Below, piece after piece: positions 1 to 13,923 of a DNA stretch of 62,000 nt. Under the pieces are notes generated by a model. It was not told where the DNA came from and searched no databases. It was given only the letters and a program-made list of their open reading frames with translations. The DNA is taken from contig CM022670.1 in NCBI GenBank assembly GCA_012295275.1, forward strand, positions 22,841,755 through 22,903,754, written 5' to 3'. The stretch is from Chrysomallon squamiferum (lineage: Eukaryota > Mollusca > Gastropoda > Neomphalida > Peltospiridae). The stretch's first letter is position 1, and every line of letters begins with the position of its first letter. A program made the translations under genes and the position numbers.

Positions 1-969
1 ATACATAACATCTGGAATCTAACCACATCTGTACTATGAGATGAATAATAATAAGAGGCATTGAAAATGTGTGTTTAAAAAAAATCAACGTTAAAAAAAA
101 ATCTTGAAAGTTGGTATGATAATTTAATTTAGAATTTGATTTTTTATTATTATTTTTTTTTTAACTAACAGGTTTGTGATATATCTATCTATATATGTGT
201 GTTTGTGAGAGAAAAGAGAGAAACATAATGAGTTCATAACATTTGTGAATTTTGTGAGGTAATACAAAATACAAGGTTTACTTTTATATAGATTGTTGTG
301 AAGTGTTAGAAATTTAATTACTGTCTATACTAACTTCAACAGTTCTAGCAATATTCTTTCTTTGGAAGTCAGTCAAAACCATGAGTTTGTATGTCGTGTC
401 TTGTTCACAAGGTATTGAGATGTTTGTCCTAAAATTAAGTCAAATATGAGTGGTTTTACTTAAAACAAACATTACCAGATAGAAATACTATAGCTGGTGC
501 ATTATCAAACCCAGTTTAATTTCTGATGTGCTGACCTCACTACATTTGTATATTGTCAGTTTTATATTCCAAGCATTAAAGTAACTTTACCTCACATGAC
601 TCAGTAAAATATTTATTTTTCAAAAATTTTAATTCAGAGCTATTGAATATCTGTTTACTAAATTATTATTATTTTTAAAAGATGATTATTATTATTATTA
701 TTTTTTTAAATTCTTAATTTGTTTTGTTATTTAATTTTTTTATTATTTTTGGTTATTTGATTTCTTAATTATTTATTTATTTATATTTTTATAAAATATT
801 TTCTCTGTTATTTGAAACTTAAAGTGATAAGTTACATAGGCAGGTTTTCAGTAACACTTTAAAGTAATAAATTATGATACAGCTGTATTTTCTTTGCTGA
901 TTTTGTAAATCAGCTATTTTTCAAGACTTTACATACATATCAAATAAAAAAATCCTTTACCTGTAATAC
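1..969. other. AT-rich non-coding DNA
   Basis: Low-complexity, T-rich DNA with short ATT runs and no open frame of note. Probably intron of SZT2 or upstream spacer; I see no exon. Confidence 0.5.
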
Positions 970-1330
970 TGTTTACATTTTTTATATATATTAGACTGTT
1001 TGTTAATATTTGTACTTTCAGTAGACCAGTTAACATTTTTACTTATAAATATTAGATCATAGGTTAACATTTTTACTTGTATTAGATTGTTTGTGTACAT
1101 TTTTACTTATGTTAAACTATTGATTAACATTTTTGCTTGTATTAAATTATTTGTTAGCATTTGTACTTACATTGGATAACATTTTTACTTATAAGTATTA
1201 GACTTTTGGTTCACATTTTTACTTGTGTTAAACCTGGTTAATATTTTTACTTGTATTAAACTTTTGGTTAATATTTTTTTTTTACTAATATTAGACTACT
1301 GATTAACATTTTTGCTTGTATTTAAATATT
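970..1330. repeat. Degenerate tandem repeat, ~35-40 bp unit
   Basis: The phrase AACATTTTTACTTGTATTA recurs about nine times with substitutions and length changes, followed by variants of GACTNTTGGTT. This is an old, decayed minisatellite. Confidence 0.75.
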
Positions 1331-3039
1331 TATTTAGACTCTTACTTCTGATATTTTTTTATTTTTTTAAATTTTTTTTAATCATTTTTTACAGTGGGTC
1401 TATAATGTATATGAAAGTATTAAACAAGAAAATTGTTTTATGACCTTAACTTAACAATCTTGAAGTGAGATAGATGTTTCAGTTTGAACAGTGTACAGGT
1501 GAACACACTGCTGAAATTCTCATAACTTCTTATCTTCTGACGAGTGTTAGAGTGTCTTATGAATTGTCTAGGTACAAAGAAGGTTCGGGTTCATAGTTTT
1601 TGATGTTTATTGATTTTGAGACTGTTTGAGAAAACTTTCACAGACAAATATATGTCAACTCAAGAGAAGATATGTGTGGTAGTGTCTTGGTAGGTAGATG
1701 TTTAGGAAGCAGTGTATTTGGTGATTTGTGTGACAAGATCTGACGATGACAGGGCTACAGTAGTAACAAGAACAGCACAGTTAAGTGTAGAGTTAACAGA
1801 GAGGCTTGTCAAAGCTGCAACTTGTATTGATAATCTATTTACTTTGACCAACAGTTTATTTCTTTGTTATATCTGATATATGACACTGCCTTGTCTAACT
1901 AATTTTGCTGACATTTTTTATACAGAAGTTAAAGTATTCTTTTGTTAAATTTTGATTTCCGTGCAAGAACTGTTAACAAATGTAACATTACTGGAGGTGT
2001 GTTTCTCATGTGATCTGTTGTTTTCTTAGATCTAGGTGTTCTTTACTCTTGTATCTTACTTACCTGTAACATTATCTGCCCCGCCTACCTGCTGATAAGT
2101 GGCACAGACCACACGGTCCCTTGATAATAATAGGTCAGACTAGTGTCAAAGTACAAAGTTAAGTGACTCTGGGCTGCATAAAATGGACTGCTAGGTGTCT
2201 GATCTTCAGTCTTGGTCCGTCAGGCTTAGGAACAGCAGATGGTTTCAGCTGGTTAATATATGAAGTAAAGGGAGGTCACTGGCCGTGTGAATATTAAAAG
2301 GACATGGAGGGGAGTTTCTGCAGACAGAGTTACTTCTGTAACAGGTTTGATATGACAGATATATTTGTAAATGCAGCTTTTAAATGCAACATCATGTCTT
2401 GAGTTTTTCAGGCAGAAGTATTCTAGGTTTTTTAATCCGATTTGTCAAGTAATTTCAGAAGATTAGCTCAGGTTTCATGTCATGTATAATAAAATTACAT
2501 TGTTAATGTTTCAAGCTGCTACAATTTATTTAAAAAAAAAAAAAAGACAAATTTAAATTTATATTTTCATGATTTGAAACAATTATGATAAATTAATGTA
2601 TAAAAATTGTTAGGCATATTTTATTTTTTTGTGTTTTTGGTCCAGCTGCAGTTTGTATAATTAACCTTTGCTTTTACTTCTTTCCCCAGGGTTTATGATG
2701 AGTATAAATTGTCTTCCCAATTGTTTTTAATGATTGTTGATCAGATTATGTTGGATGGTTTTTAGTTACTTCTCAAGTTTCAGTTGGGTCTCTTGGTTTC
2801 ATTGTGTAGGTTGACATTTCAAGCATAACAAAGTAAGGGATAACATTTTATTTGATTTTGTTAAATTTGGTCCATTTTGATTTGATTGTAATGAAAAAGA
2901 TTACATGGATTTTATCCTGCAGAGTTTTAACAGGTTTTTGCTGTATTTATATATGAATGACAAACTGTGTTCTCAGATTTCTGTTTTACTATTTAAATGC
3001 AATGGCCAGAAATAAGAACTGGAAAATCTCTGGATCTTT
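1331..3039. other. Non-coding, no feature supported
   Basis: More base-balanced than its flanks, especially 2060-2330, but stops occur in all frames and I find no exon with a matching family motif. A pyrimidine-rich acceptor-like site (CTTTCCCCAG) lies at about 2690 with no convincing coding partner. Confidence 0.4.
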
Positions 3040-3345
3040 TTCCACAGCTTGGTAGCGTGGATCTCTGACATTTTAATTGCTTCAACCTTTTTTGGTATTC
3101 TTCACATGAATTTGAAGGCTGGATGTATTATATTTTAATTAATGATACTATTCCTGTGAATTAGAGAGGCTGGATCAATGATTTATTAATCTTCTGTTGC
3201 TATTCCTTTGAGTTGGATCAGTGATTCTTTAATACGGTGTTGCTATTTCTGTGAGATGGAAGACTGGATCAGTGGTACCTTAATTTGGTTTGCTATTCCT
3301 GTGAGTTGGAAGGCTAGATCTCTGACACTGTATTGGCTTGCCAGA
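3040..3345. repeat. Tandem repeat, ~60 bp unit
   Basis: About four or five diverged copies built on TGCTATTCCTGTGAGTTGGA, AGGCTGGATCAGTGAT and a TTTAAT stretch. Diverged minisatellite. Confidence 0.75.
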
Positions 3346-3539
3346 TCTAACTCTTCCAGCTCATAGAAATGTGCAGTATCACAAGCACTACAAGTTTCAG
3401 TGTAGTTGTATATCTTTGAAAGACACCTCCAGTAACTGTTTGAAAAATTAGTGGTACCAGTATGATTATGTCACCAAATGTAGTTTGTGTGATTTATGTT
3501 AGGCCAGTTTAACAGCATTGTAATAGAATAATTTATGTT

Positions 3540-3900
3540 AGTATGTTTCAACAGATATCTTATAAATAAGCTGGATATTAGTAAATATACTGCTGTGATT
3601 ATTAAAGACATTGGTATCTAATAAATGTAACCAATTAATTTTCTAGTAAAGAGTTGGTTTACTTGTATAAATAGAGTTGGCTTTGGTGATAAATCTAGGT
3701 TGGTGCTAACAAATTCGACTGATTTAGAATTATTATTTAGATGGTAGAATTATTATGGTATGTTTAAACAAATGTTAGTAAATATATTGCTGTGCTAGTT
3801 AAAGACATCTGATAGAATGTAGTGATTTAATTTGCTTGTAAAGAAAGTTGGTTTAGTCTAGCCAGGTGCTAACAAATTTGACTGGTTTAGTAGTGATGAT
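3540..3900. repeat. Direct duplication of ~200 bp
   Basis: 3570-3720 and 3770-3895 align in order. TTAGTAAATATACTGCTGTG pairs with TTAGTAAATATATTGCTGTG, and GGTGCTAACAAATTCGACTG pairs with GGTGCTAACAAATTTGACTG. There are small indels between blocks. Confidence 0.75.
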
Positions 3901-6900
3901 CAGTGTATTATGTAAATATAGTTAGTATTGCCTATATCTGTTATAGCAAGCGAAGCTGACTTGTAGCAGAAACAGTATTTACTAATACAGATCATTTGTG
4001 TTAGCTAATAAATATTATTAACATGCTAGTAAATGTTCTTAGAATGTTAATAATTGTAGTATTTAATGTTTACTGCAATATAATAGCTCTCTTGATTTAG
4101 TTAGGTTGCATAAAGGTTGTAATATACCAATGTATTTAATATGTAGTAAATGTTGGTACACAAGCAGATGTTGAAAGTAAAGATAAAATTTTAGCATAAC
4201 ATTTTTAATTTGATATTAATTTAGAGTCATAAGACTGAATGGGTTTTTTGATAATAAGGAATTCATACAGTATTTATTACTTTTTTTTTAAATATTAAAA
4301 TAAGAGCTTTTTTTTTAGCTTTTTTCTAAAATTTAGTATAAAATTAACAGTTTTTTAATTATTAATTTTTTTTTAATTTTTTCTTAAAAGACAATGAATT
4401 CAGCATTCAAGTCTTTAGACATATGGAACCAGGTTCTGAGTTTTGAAAAAAAGTAAACTTTGTTAACAGTAATGACAAAAATTAGTTTTAATATTAGTTA
4501 GTATTACTATTAGTCAGGTGTTACAAATTTATTTTAATTTTGATATTTTTTCCTTCACTGTATATAACTTGTGGTTATCTTTGTAATATAAATTGAAATG
4601 ATAACAAAAAGGAAAAAAAAAAAAAAAGAACCCAGAGTATAAAACAGAGTTATTTGTTTACTGCAGTATGTGCAGTGGTATATTACTTACAGTTATACAT
4701 GTTAAATGGGGTGTTTGTGCATCAAAGTGGTGGATTTATTTCACACACTAATGTGATTTGGTTTAAGATTTATAGGTACAATGCTCAGTAGTTTGTGGTT
4801 TGAAATATATTACTAACAACTTTTAGGCAGCAACTGTCTGGATTTATATATATATATATATATTTAGTTTTTTTTAATTTATTATATGTATTTGTTCCCT
4901 TCCCATTCATTTTTTTTTTTTTTTTTTTTAATTATTTTTGTTAATGATATTTCATCATTTGTTTCTAAACATTACTTCAAAAGCTTTAAAGTTACTTTTT
5001 AAAATTTTTTTTATTTCTTCACATTTTAAACAAATTAACATTTATTCAAATAATGTTCTAAAATAAATAAAAACAACAGCAGAACATGCGTGTGCAACGG
5101 AATCTTTAGTCATATTCTTTTGGCACAAAATGAATTCAGAAAGTGGTATTCTTGTCATTAAGAAGAAAAGTTCCAGTGTTGTTTGGTTTGTGCTAAGCAA
5201 ATGTTGTTTCCCATACTGTTATCTGAAATAGTTTAGTTTCCTGGGCTCAAGAGTGTCCTATCTATGTAATGACAATGGTGCTATCTTCTGTTTGCCAACA
5301 TAAGTGTTCAATTTTATCAGAGCGGTCCAAAAATGGTTAATCTTAAAATATGAGTATTTCAGAAGGCTGAAGTGAAGAGTTATTCCTATGCTCATTATAC
5401 AACATTAATCACTGTAAAACCCCAGGGGACAGGAAGTATTTATCTCATATTCAAAAAAATGTTAGATTTAATTTCAAAGTTGTTAAAGATAATGATATAT
5501 GAAAGATTAATGTTTATTATTTAAAATATAGTTAAAAATTCAAATCAGTGAATAAAATTCTGTGAAAACGACACATCTGATTTTTTAACTGTTGCATGAT
5601 GTTAGAAAAACCAGTTTTTGAGAGATATTTACTTCTAAATATTGCCTTTTTCATTATCTGAAATAATCATTTTATTAGTATTTTCTGTCCATGATATCTA
5701 TTTGTATTCTAATTGTGCTTCTAATGTGTAGTTGGGTTTTTTCAGTCTTTCTTTGAACTAAATCCGTTTTTTTACAGTCCTTTCTACCATTATGTTCAAA
5801 GAAATGTGCTGAAGGTATATTAATTACTGCAGTCTTAACATATAACTTAAAAGTCATTTATAAACTGAGTTAAAGGTACAGAAATATGTCATAGTTCCTC
5901 TGAGATTGTCTGTAAGACCAAATTCACTGATTATCAAAACAATGACAAATTATCCAGGTTTCTTGAAAATGGTTTGGTTCCCACCCCCCGCCAATATTTA
6001 CTAAAAAAAAGTTAAGATGTTTGTTTGCTGTGTATGAAGCATAGCAAGGGAGCCCACCTTTCAGTATGTAAATCCCCTGAGTAGGGCCGGCACTGTTTAC
6101 ACACTGGTGTGGGTATTTAGTGACTGTGGGTCTTGACACAGCCAGCTATTCACAGAGTAAACACGATATTAGTCTCAGGTTGTCAGGGTTGAGAATATAT
6201 AGTGAGGACCTGTTAATAAGAAAATGTGCACTGGGTGAATAATCTCTCTTTGGTTTCTAAGGTACACTGAAAATATATTTGCTTTTAATGAATGTGACAG
6301 TTTTATGGCTTGTCTTCTGTTTGTGTTCAGTTATTTTTATAGTATAAATTATTTTAGTTTTTTTATAAAAATTTTGTAATGTTATTGACTATTTGGTCAT
6401 GATAATCTGTTGATATTATGAATATATTTAAATTAATTTATAAAATTTTTAAAGTCTCCATTGGTTATTCGTGTGATTAAATAACTTTCATGATATTCTT
6501 AAATTTGTCTGACCATAGAGCACTCATTTTGAAATGAAGTAAGCTTGTTATATTCTGATCACATTTCACACAGTTAGCAAACTGTGCTAAGATTTGTCAT
6601 GCATGAAGACAGCGTCTCGAAACTTGTGTTTGTTTTCACTGCAGTGGCAGGATAGGGACTGAGCATGTCTGTCAGATTTGAAGTAATTACTTCTTACTAT
6701 AGTTAGCCAGCATGTATTGGAGCATCCATAAAAAACAATATACTGTTATAGGCAATCGCTGATAAAAAGTGTTAAGACTGTTTTTTTATTGAACCAGTTG
6801 TCTATGTTGTATGTATGAACTAGAATTTTACCTATAGCACAAAAATCTTTTGAATTTTATTAATTTATTTGATTAAATATTTTTTAACAAATTAATTTAT

Positions 6901-6917
6901 AATAATAATAATATTAA

Positions 6918-6958
<41 letters not shown>

Positions 6959-8560
6959 TTTTGAAATAGTTTGATGTCAGAATGACTACATAAGTATGTA
7001 CCTAGATTGATTCAAGTACCTACGTGTACATAAATTAACTCCATACTGTCTGTTCTGGAATGTAACACTTAGTGTCATAAAAACCTCTCTAGATAAACCA
7101 TTGTCCTAGAACTCAAATTTGAGTGATATTTTTGTATAGAAAATTTCTGGAGTGTACAGTTTGGCATATTTCAGTTTAATCTAAAATAAAAATATTTATT
7201 TACATTTTCTTTTTCTTTTTTAATGTAAATTTTTAATCTGTTTAAAATGAAACAATTATTCTTCTTCTTATTATTATTTTTTTTTTTTTGGTTACAAAAA
7301 TGGATTGTTTAATTTAGATTCAGTTTATTAGTACAGATTGAGAAAAAAAAACTCGTCAAGGCTATCTTGATCTAGATCAATAACAAAATTTATTGAAATA
7401 TATATATCAAGAATATAAAAATGTGTATCAATTTATGAATCACAAACAAAGCAGTTACCTGTTTTTGTGATAAAAAGATAAAATATTACTGGTTTATTTG
7501 ATTGTGTGTGTAATTTAGTCCATATTATTCTCATACAAATGCACATGCAAGTTTTTTTGTTAAAGCATATACATAAAGGTTGTGTGTATGTTTGTCTACA
7601 TAAGTGTGTACATGTGTGTATGTTTATATAAGAGTATTTATGTATGTCTTTGTCAGTATATGTGATTAAGTATAAATATATATTTTTGGTGTATAAATGT
7701 ATGTAAAATTTTAAAACTTTATTGTTTAATAACTTAGTTTTTTGAGAGAAAAACTTTAAAAAAACAACAACCCCAAAATGAAAGACTTGCTATAACATGT
7801 TCATTTTTCATCAGCAAGTTAGATATGTGTAAACCAAGCAAACATAGAGTACCAGTGTGTAAGAACAAACAGTGCTATATCACATTGCAGGTAACTCAAC
7901 ACGTTTCTGAACTGTCCATTAGATATAGCAGCAGCTTTCATGTTATTTAACATTATCAACCCCAGAGTGTAATAAACCCATTCTCTATTTGTTGACACAT
8001 CTTAGAAGTATGTACATAACTCTATGGTGGTTTTCAATGGGAAAAGTTTTCATAGAAATCAGCAGAATGTTTAAAAATCTCTGTTCTATATGTTTACATA
8101 ATTAATATAACTTGTAATTCATTTTCTCACTTTGTGAACTTAGTCTATAGTTAAAAAAAAAGTTAATAAAATCATATTTTGTGTCTTGAAGAATCATTCT
8201 CAAAGTGGATATATTGTGGATATATTGTCAAACAAGCTGCAGGTATTGTCTTTGGTATTCAGGTTGTTTTGCAAGGATTTCATTGTGTCAGATATTGTTA
8301 ACATATACCGAAGAATTCATAGTTAATGTAATTGGCTCATAATTATACTATTTATAGGTTTCTTTCAATTCTTTTATTCAATTTTGTGATGATATTTGTG
8401 GAAGATTTAAGGTAATACAGATTATATATTATATATGTGTTAGATTACTGTGATATTATAAACAGTGTTTCTGTGTCAAATAGATTTATGAGTTTATGGA
8501 ATACTTAGTAAGTTACAAAGATAATATTGAATTACTCTGGTAAAATATATGGTTTATTCA
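3901..8560. other. Long AT-rich non-coding stretch
   Basis: Holds homopolymers, a TA run near 4848-4862, an AAT microsatellite (6899-6958) and scattered short frames without codon or motif support. No exon, RNA gene or mobile-element ORF seen. Confidence 0.5.
6899..6958. repeat. AAT trinucleotide microsatellite
   Basis: Nearly pure AAT run broken once by ATTAAATAGT. Confidence 0.9.
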
Positions 8561-8564
8561 CTAC

Positions 8565-9045
8565 AGTTGTTTGGAGATATTTTTGGCCTTATTATGGTAA
8601 AAAGATTAATATCGTAGATACTTGTCGGTAAAAAAAAAAAATTAACATGTATGTCATATGAACATACTTGCTGGCTTAGTATGGTGAAAAAGGTTTATAC
8701 AACACATGGATACTTGTTCAGCTGTTGGCAAATGGTGATAAAATGTAGTCGGTACTTTTCAGTGTTTAAAAATTTCTCCAACAGTTTATTATGGTAAACT
8801 CGAGGTAGGATAATGGATGTACGTTTGTCGCGATACACTAAAACATATACTGGTGACAATGCAGGTGTGCTGTGTAGTGGAGAGAGTTTTATCTCATCTG
8901 TTCTGTTGTGTGGTGAGATTCAACTCCTCCAACTGCAGGCTACACCTCACATCTACACTACACACTACATGTCAGAGCTGCTTCAACTACAACAACACCA
9001 GAACCGTCAAGTCTAAGTTGCTTCCATCCTGCTGGTATGTATGTG
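8565..9045. other. More complex island of unknown nature, preceded by weak tandem copies
   Basis: 8570-8790 holds two or three loose copies of TATTATGGTAAAAAG...GATACTTGT. From 8813 to 9036 the DNA is less AT-rich and open in all three plus frames, with acceptor-like TGCAG at 8860 and 8939 and a donor-like CTG|GTATGT at about 9034. None of the three translations carries a motif I can place, so I do not call it an exon. Confidence 0.3.
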
Positions 9046-9777
9046 TTAATTAAACAAGCGTAAGCATCGTGGTGAGAACATTAGATTCAAATAAAAATAA
9101 AAATGGAAAGGTAAAAAGAAAAAAAAACAATAAAAAACATACCGAAACACACAATATACTAGTGTATGTGTATGTGTGTGTATTCATTCATTTATTTGTA
9201 TGTACACACACATTCACACACACATCCATAGAATATTATTGATACATGCATTTTATACATGTAATTTTATAGATATCTTGAATTAAATGTTATGCAACAG
9301 TTCTTGATGCTAAAGTTCAGACATTAATGCTTAATTTCTCATCATAGAACTTTTATAAAATTGATATAAATGATATAGCACATTTTATTTATTGAATTTA
9401 ACTTAAAATTTTCATAAATGAATGAATAAATAAAAGAAAATTTGTATAAAAAAAAAATGAAAGTAATTACATCAAATAATTATGACCAGTGTCTAAGTAT
9501 GCAATCACTGTGAACAGTTGCTACTGTTGTTTTAAAAAAGTACTAATTGGTTCTGTATTTTTAAAATTTTCTTTAAATTTTCAGATTCCACATTAATCAT
9601 TTCCTTACTGAAACTGAATTCAACATGTATCTGTGGTAATATATTATTTCATGTGTGTGTGTAAAATTATTTATTTAAATTGAACGAGTTTAATGTTCAT
9701 ACTTTTATTTTTTTAATAAGTAACTAATAATCTAAAATACTCAGTAAAATAAATTTAATGTACAAGAAACAAATAAA

Positions 9778-9815
<38 letters not shown>

Positions 9816-11188
9816 GAAATTGAAAAATAAATAAAAGATAAGAATTAAACAAAAAAACTTTTAATAGGCACCAATAAAAAAAAAAAAAATAAATAAATAA
9901 ATTAATTAATTAGAGAAAACAACAAAGAAATAAAAAAATAAAAAAATAATACAATAAAGATAAAATAAACAGAATAAAGACAAAATAAAAAGATTAAAGT
10001 TAAATAAATATTTAAAGGTTATAAAATAAATTAAAAATATTTTTAGTAAATATAATAAAACTTGGTTATCTTTCCATTAATCATTTACTTAGTTACTAAT
10101 ACTGAACCATGATTAATTACTGCAGCTGAATTCTTCATTTTTATTCTTATTATTATTATTATTATTATTTATTATTATTTTTTTTTCTAATTGAAGATGA
10201 TACATGAAAATAAAATTAATGTTAATTTGATACAAAGATGAAAATAAAATTATTTAAAATGTTTATAATTTAGACTTTTTATTATTGATTTAGTAAGTTC
10301 TACTGTTTCAGCACTAGTGACCTGATTTTCAGTCTTATAAATTAACTAGTCATTTAGAATTTTCCAGGAAAAGTTAAATGTGAAAATTAGGTACATTTAT
10401 TAGAATTTGTTTTTTTTATTTAATTAAACTTCAGTCAACTAGTTTAAGTAATTAAATGGAATCATTTTTAATTTAATTTAAAAAAAAATTTGTTTTGCGT
10501 TTTCAAATGTATAAAAGAAAAACAAGCTGTTCTTCATGTGTATCATAAAATATATCATATATATCCATACATATAAATAAAATGAAAAACTAAAATGATT
10601 TCAGATGAATATGCACTTGATTCTTGCTCATGGCAGTTAGAAAAAAAAAAAATGATGATTGTCCCAGAGTTTTAATTCATAACTACACATTTTTGTCCTT
10701 CAACTATATCTCTGTTTTTTTGTAATATAAATCATTTCTGTTCTGTGAATTATGTTAAAGTTACCCAGAATTATCATGTTTTTATAAAAGTGTATCAAGG
10801 CCACTTGAACGCTGTCAGTGTTTTATTAGTAGTAGATGTTACAACTTCCTAATGTTAAAAAAACAATTATAAAAAAACAATTATATATCACAGCTGAGCT
10901 GTGTAAACCTGATACATTTATTTGTGTAGAATACACCTATTCAGATATTTCATCAAATGCGTGAAGGCATATTTCTCTAAACTTTTACAATTTTTTTAGT
11001 GAATAATGACAGAATTGTAGATCATAAAACATCCCATTAAAATATCAAATAATTATCATCAGTTAAGTAAAGATTTTGAATTTTAATTTTTTAACTTTTT
11101 TCATTTCATTTTATTATTATTATTATTATTATTATTTTTTTTTCAGTGTTGTCATTTCGAACAATATTTTACCAATTAATAACAGAAA
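9046..11188. other. AT-rich non-coding DNA
   Basis: A-rich and T-rich tracts, a (TA)n run at 9782-9811 and ATT microsatellites at 10147-10180 and 11113-11135. No gene signal. Confidence 0.5.
9782..9811. repeat. (TA)n microsatellite
   Basis: Uninterrupted TA dinucleotide run. Confidence 0.95.
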
Positions 11189-11392
11189 ATGATCATTTCA
11201 ACTTTCACTCAGCTGCATATTTCTAATTCTTTACATCTTAGACTGCAGAACGAAAAATATCTCGTTTTTGTGAAAAGGTTTGTTGTGCAAAGTGTCAGGT
11301 GTCTGGTATGGGCCGAGAGTCAGGTGGGCAGATTGAGCGTTCAAAGATCAGGTACCCAGTCCCTTGAAATCTCACAGTGTTTACCGTGAACA
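11189..11392 (+). other. Open frame in a less AT-rich island, possible lost or cryptic exon
   Basis: A 66-codon frame. Its segment VWAESQVGRL faintly resembles a Val-Trp-x-Glu-x-Gln stretch that, from memory, precedes the first recognised exon in vertebrate SZT2. No donor/acceptor pair joins it in phase to exon 1 while supplying the ~30 residues expected in between. Treat as unproven. Confidence 0.2.
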
Positions 11393-11691
11393 ATGAGCCA
11401 ATAGGCTGGCAGACAATGCAAGATGATATCTCAACTGCTTAAGATTTATCTGTTCAGATTATTTAAAGATACCGTGGTCCAGTCGCTGGGACAAAGTTTA
11501 AACTCAATGAATCATTTAAATGCGATTTTATGAACATGTCGGCCAATATAATCAGTTTATTGACTGCTTAAAAATTCTCTTGAGTGTTGTTGCTTCGAGG
11601 CAATTAAATATTGGTACCATTTGCTTAATGCAAATGATGAAAGTCTAAAACATTAAACAGAGCAGATTTAAAAACAATATATATATATATT

Positions 11692-11797
11692 TTAAAATCC
11701 AATACATTAACATTTCTTATGAACTTTATATATATGTGTATATATATATATATATATAGTTCATAAGAAATATTAAATAAAATATTGGATTTTAAAT
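11692..11797. repeat. Foldback (inverted repeat) with TA-rich loop
   Basis: The left arm (TTAAAATCCAATA ... TTCTTATGAAC) and right arm (GTTCATAAGAA ... TATTGGATTTTAA) are imperfect reverse complements of about 32 nt around a (TA)n centre. Could be a small foldback element or a palindrome that arose in place. Confidence 0.8.
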
Positions 11798-11884
11798 ATT
11801 ATTAAAATAGAATATTTATGTAAAAAACAACAAACCCCCACTAATTATTCATGTGAATTTCAGTTAGTTATTCCACAAAACTTG

Positions 11885-12095
11885 ATATTTCAATTTTATT
11901 TTTATTATTTTATTTTATTTTTATTATGTTTATTTATTTTATTTTGTTTTTATTAATTTTTTCTTTAATTTCTAAAATTCAGTTTAATTTAATTTAATTT
12001 ATCCTTATTTTTAAATTTTTATTTATTTTATTTTATTTTTATTAATTTTTTCTTTAATTTTTAAAATTCAATTTAATTTAATTTAATTTGAAACT
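11885..12095. repeat. Two-copy tandem duplication, ~95 bp
   Basis: TTTATTAATTTTTTCTTTAA, then TTTAAAATTCA and three TTTAA units, occur twice in the same order inside T-rich DNA. Confidence 0.6.
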
Positions 12096-13923
12096 ATACA
12101 ATTTCATATGTGATACCATATATAAGCAGATTGTTTGTTTTCTGTTAAATACATAAAAACAAAAACCTTCAAAACATCCTATGAAAGAAATCCACACTGA
12201 TGACCTGTTTCACAGAATCTGTTGGTTATACAGATTACATAATTGCTACAGATGTACATTTTAAACAGTAAATCCATTTACATACTTTACTAGCCATCCA
12301 TCCATAAATTAGCATATAGTCCTAAAGTATTCTCTAACAGTTGCATATCTCTGTTCCAGATTATAATTTCAGTTATGTATGATTTTCTGTATCCTAAGAT
12401 TCAGTTCTTGTGTTTTTAAACTGAGGACATGCATTCATAATGAAGAAAATAGCCACGAAATAGCCAATATTTTACAAACAAAACAAAATAAAATATTCCA
12501 ATAATAATAGTAGTCGTAGTAGTAAAAATTATGATAACAGCAATTTCAAAAATAATATTAAAAAATAGATAGGTAAATAAATAAATAATATTTAACAACA
12601 ACAACAGGAACAACAACAAGATCAGCAACAACACCAATGCCAACACCAACACCAACAACAACAACAACAATAATAATAATAATAATTTTAAACTTACAAA
12701 TAAAAAAGAGAAGAAAAAAAAGAAGAAAAAAGGCCTCAATGCAAATAATGATTTGAAATATTAGCCAGTTTAAACTGCTGTGTATTAATACATTATATTC
12801 TTTGTTAATTTTTCAAATGTAATGGCTTGCCCAAGTCCTCTAAGATTTAGTACTTGTATTTGCTTTGTTATTCCCCCTAAAAACAAAACAAAAAAACAGT
12901 GATAAATTACTCGCATGTGTCAAACTAACAGTAAAAGTTTAAAACTTTAGCCAGTACAAACTAAATTTTATATATCTCTTATCATTAGTGATAAGGATCT
13001 TTAATAAGCACCTTAAGATAGTTGGTCTTAGGAGCACTGTCTGGAATTGGAAATTGATGAACTGCTACCCAGGGAAGAACTGATGTGGAGACTTGTCATG
13101 TGTCATTCTCCTGATTTAGCACTAAACTGTACCACATAAAGACTGATTAGAAAAATTAGTTTGTGTTGTTAAAAGAAAAACACCCATTCCTCTCCCCTCA
13201 GCATATTCACTCATAGATATGCACACACACACACACACACACACATTTTTTTTGTTTTGTTTAAACTTAGTATTTTGTGGATCTTTGATTTATTTTTGCT
13301 TTAGATTAATATAGTGCACATGCATAAAAGAGAATTAGGGAGTTAAAAAGAAAATTTCAATAATATAAATGTGGCAATTTTTAAACACTACAAAATTTCT
13401 GTGATTGCATAATGAGAAACATATGCTTTATTTAACTGTTCCATGTGACAGATATTTAACATCAAAATGATATAGCATTTCTATCATCTGTTAGTAACAT
13501 ACAGGATATTTAGGATGTAAAAATGAAAGAGAAAGATAAACCATACATTAATTCCAAGTTGCAGCATTGTTTTTAAATGTCATTATTCAAACAGAGTGAT
13601 AAAACTGCTGGTGTTACTGTAATAATAAGACCTCTATCTTTTTAAAACTTTATGTTGATAGAGAATAAAACAATGACTTCACTGGACTTACACTTTTACA
13701 GTATCTAACTGTTATATCAGTAAATCTTTTAAATAAATAAATTCCAACATTTGAGAGGCAAAAGACACCATAAAACTAAATCAGTTTATATTTAAAATGA
13801 AATATATTTTTTTAAATTTAGAAATTACAGCATTTACTTGTATCCATTATGGACAGATTCATCTTTATTTGTTACTGTTAGAATGAGATACAGTAGTGAT
13901 GTTAAAATGTTTGTTGTTTTCAG
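12096..13923. other. Intron-like DNA before the first recognised SZT2 exon
   Basis: AT-rich, with an AAC/AAT-rich stretch at 12590-12690, an (AC)n run at 13220-13245 and no supported exon. The last bases form a TTGTTTTCAG acceptor for exon 1. Confidence 0.5.

Noticed and set aside
8813-9053. Overlapping 67- and 78-codon plus-strand frames
   Set aside because: No recognisable motif and all three frames are open; kept only as an unexplained island.
12416-12739. 107-codon minus-strand frame, Leu-rich
   Set aside because: It reads A-rich and AAC/AAT low-complexity DNA; the poly-Leu/Phe product is an artefact.
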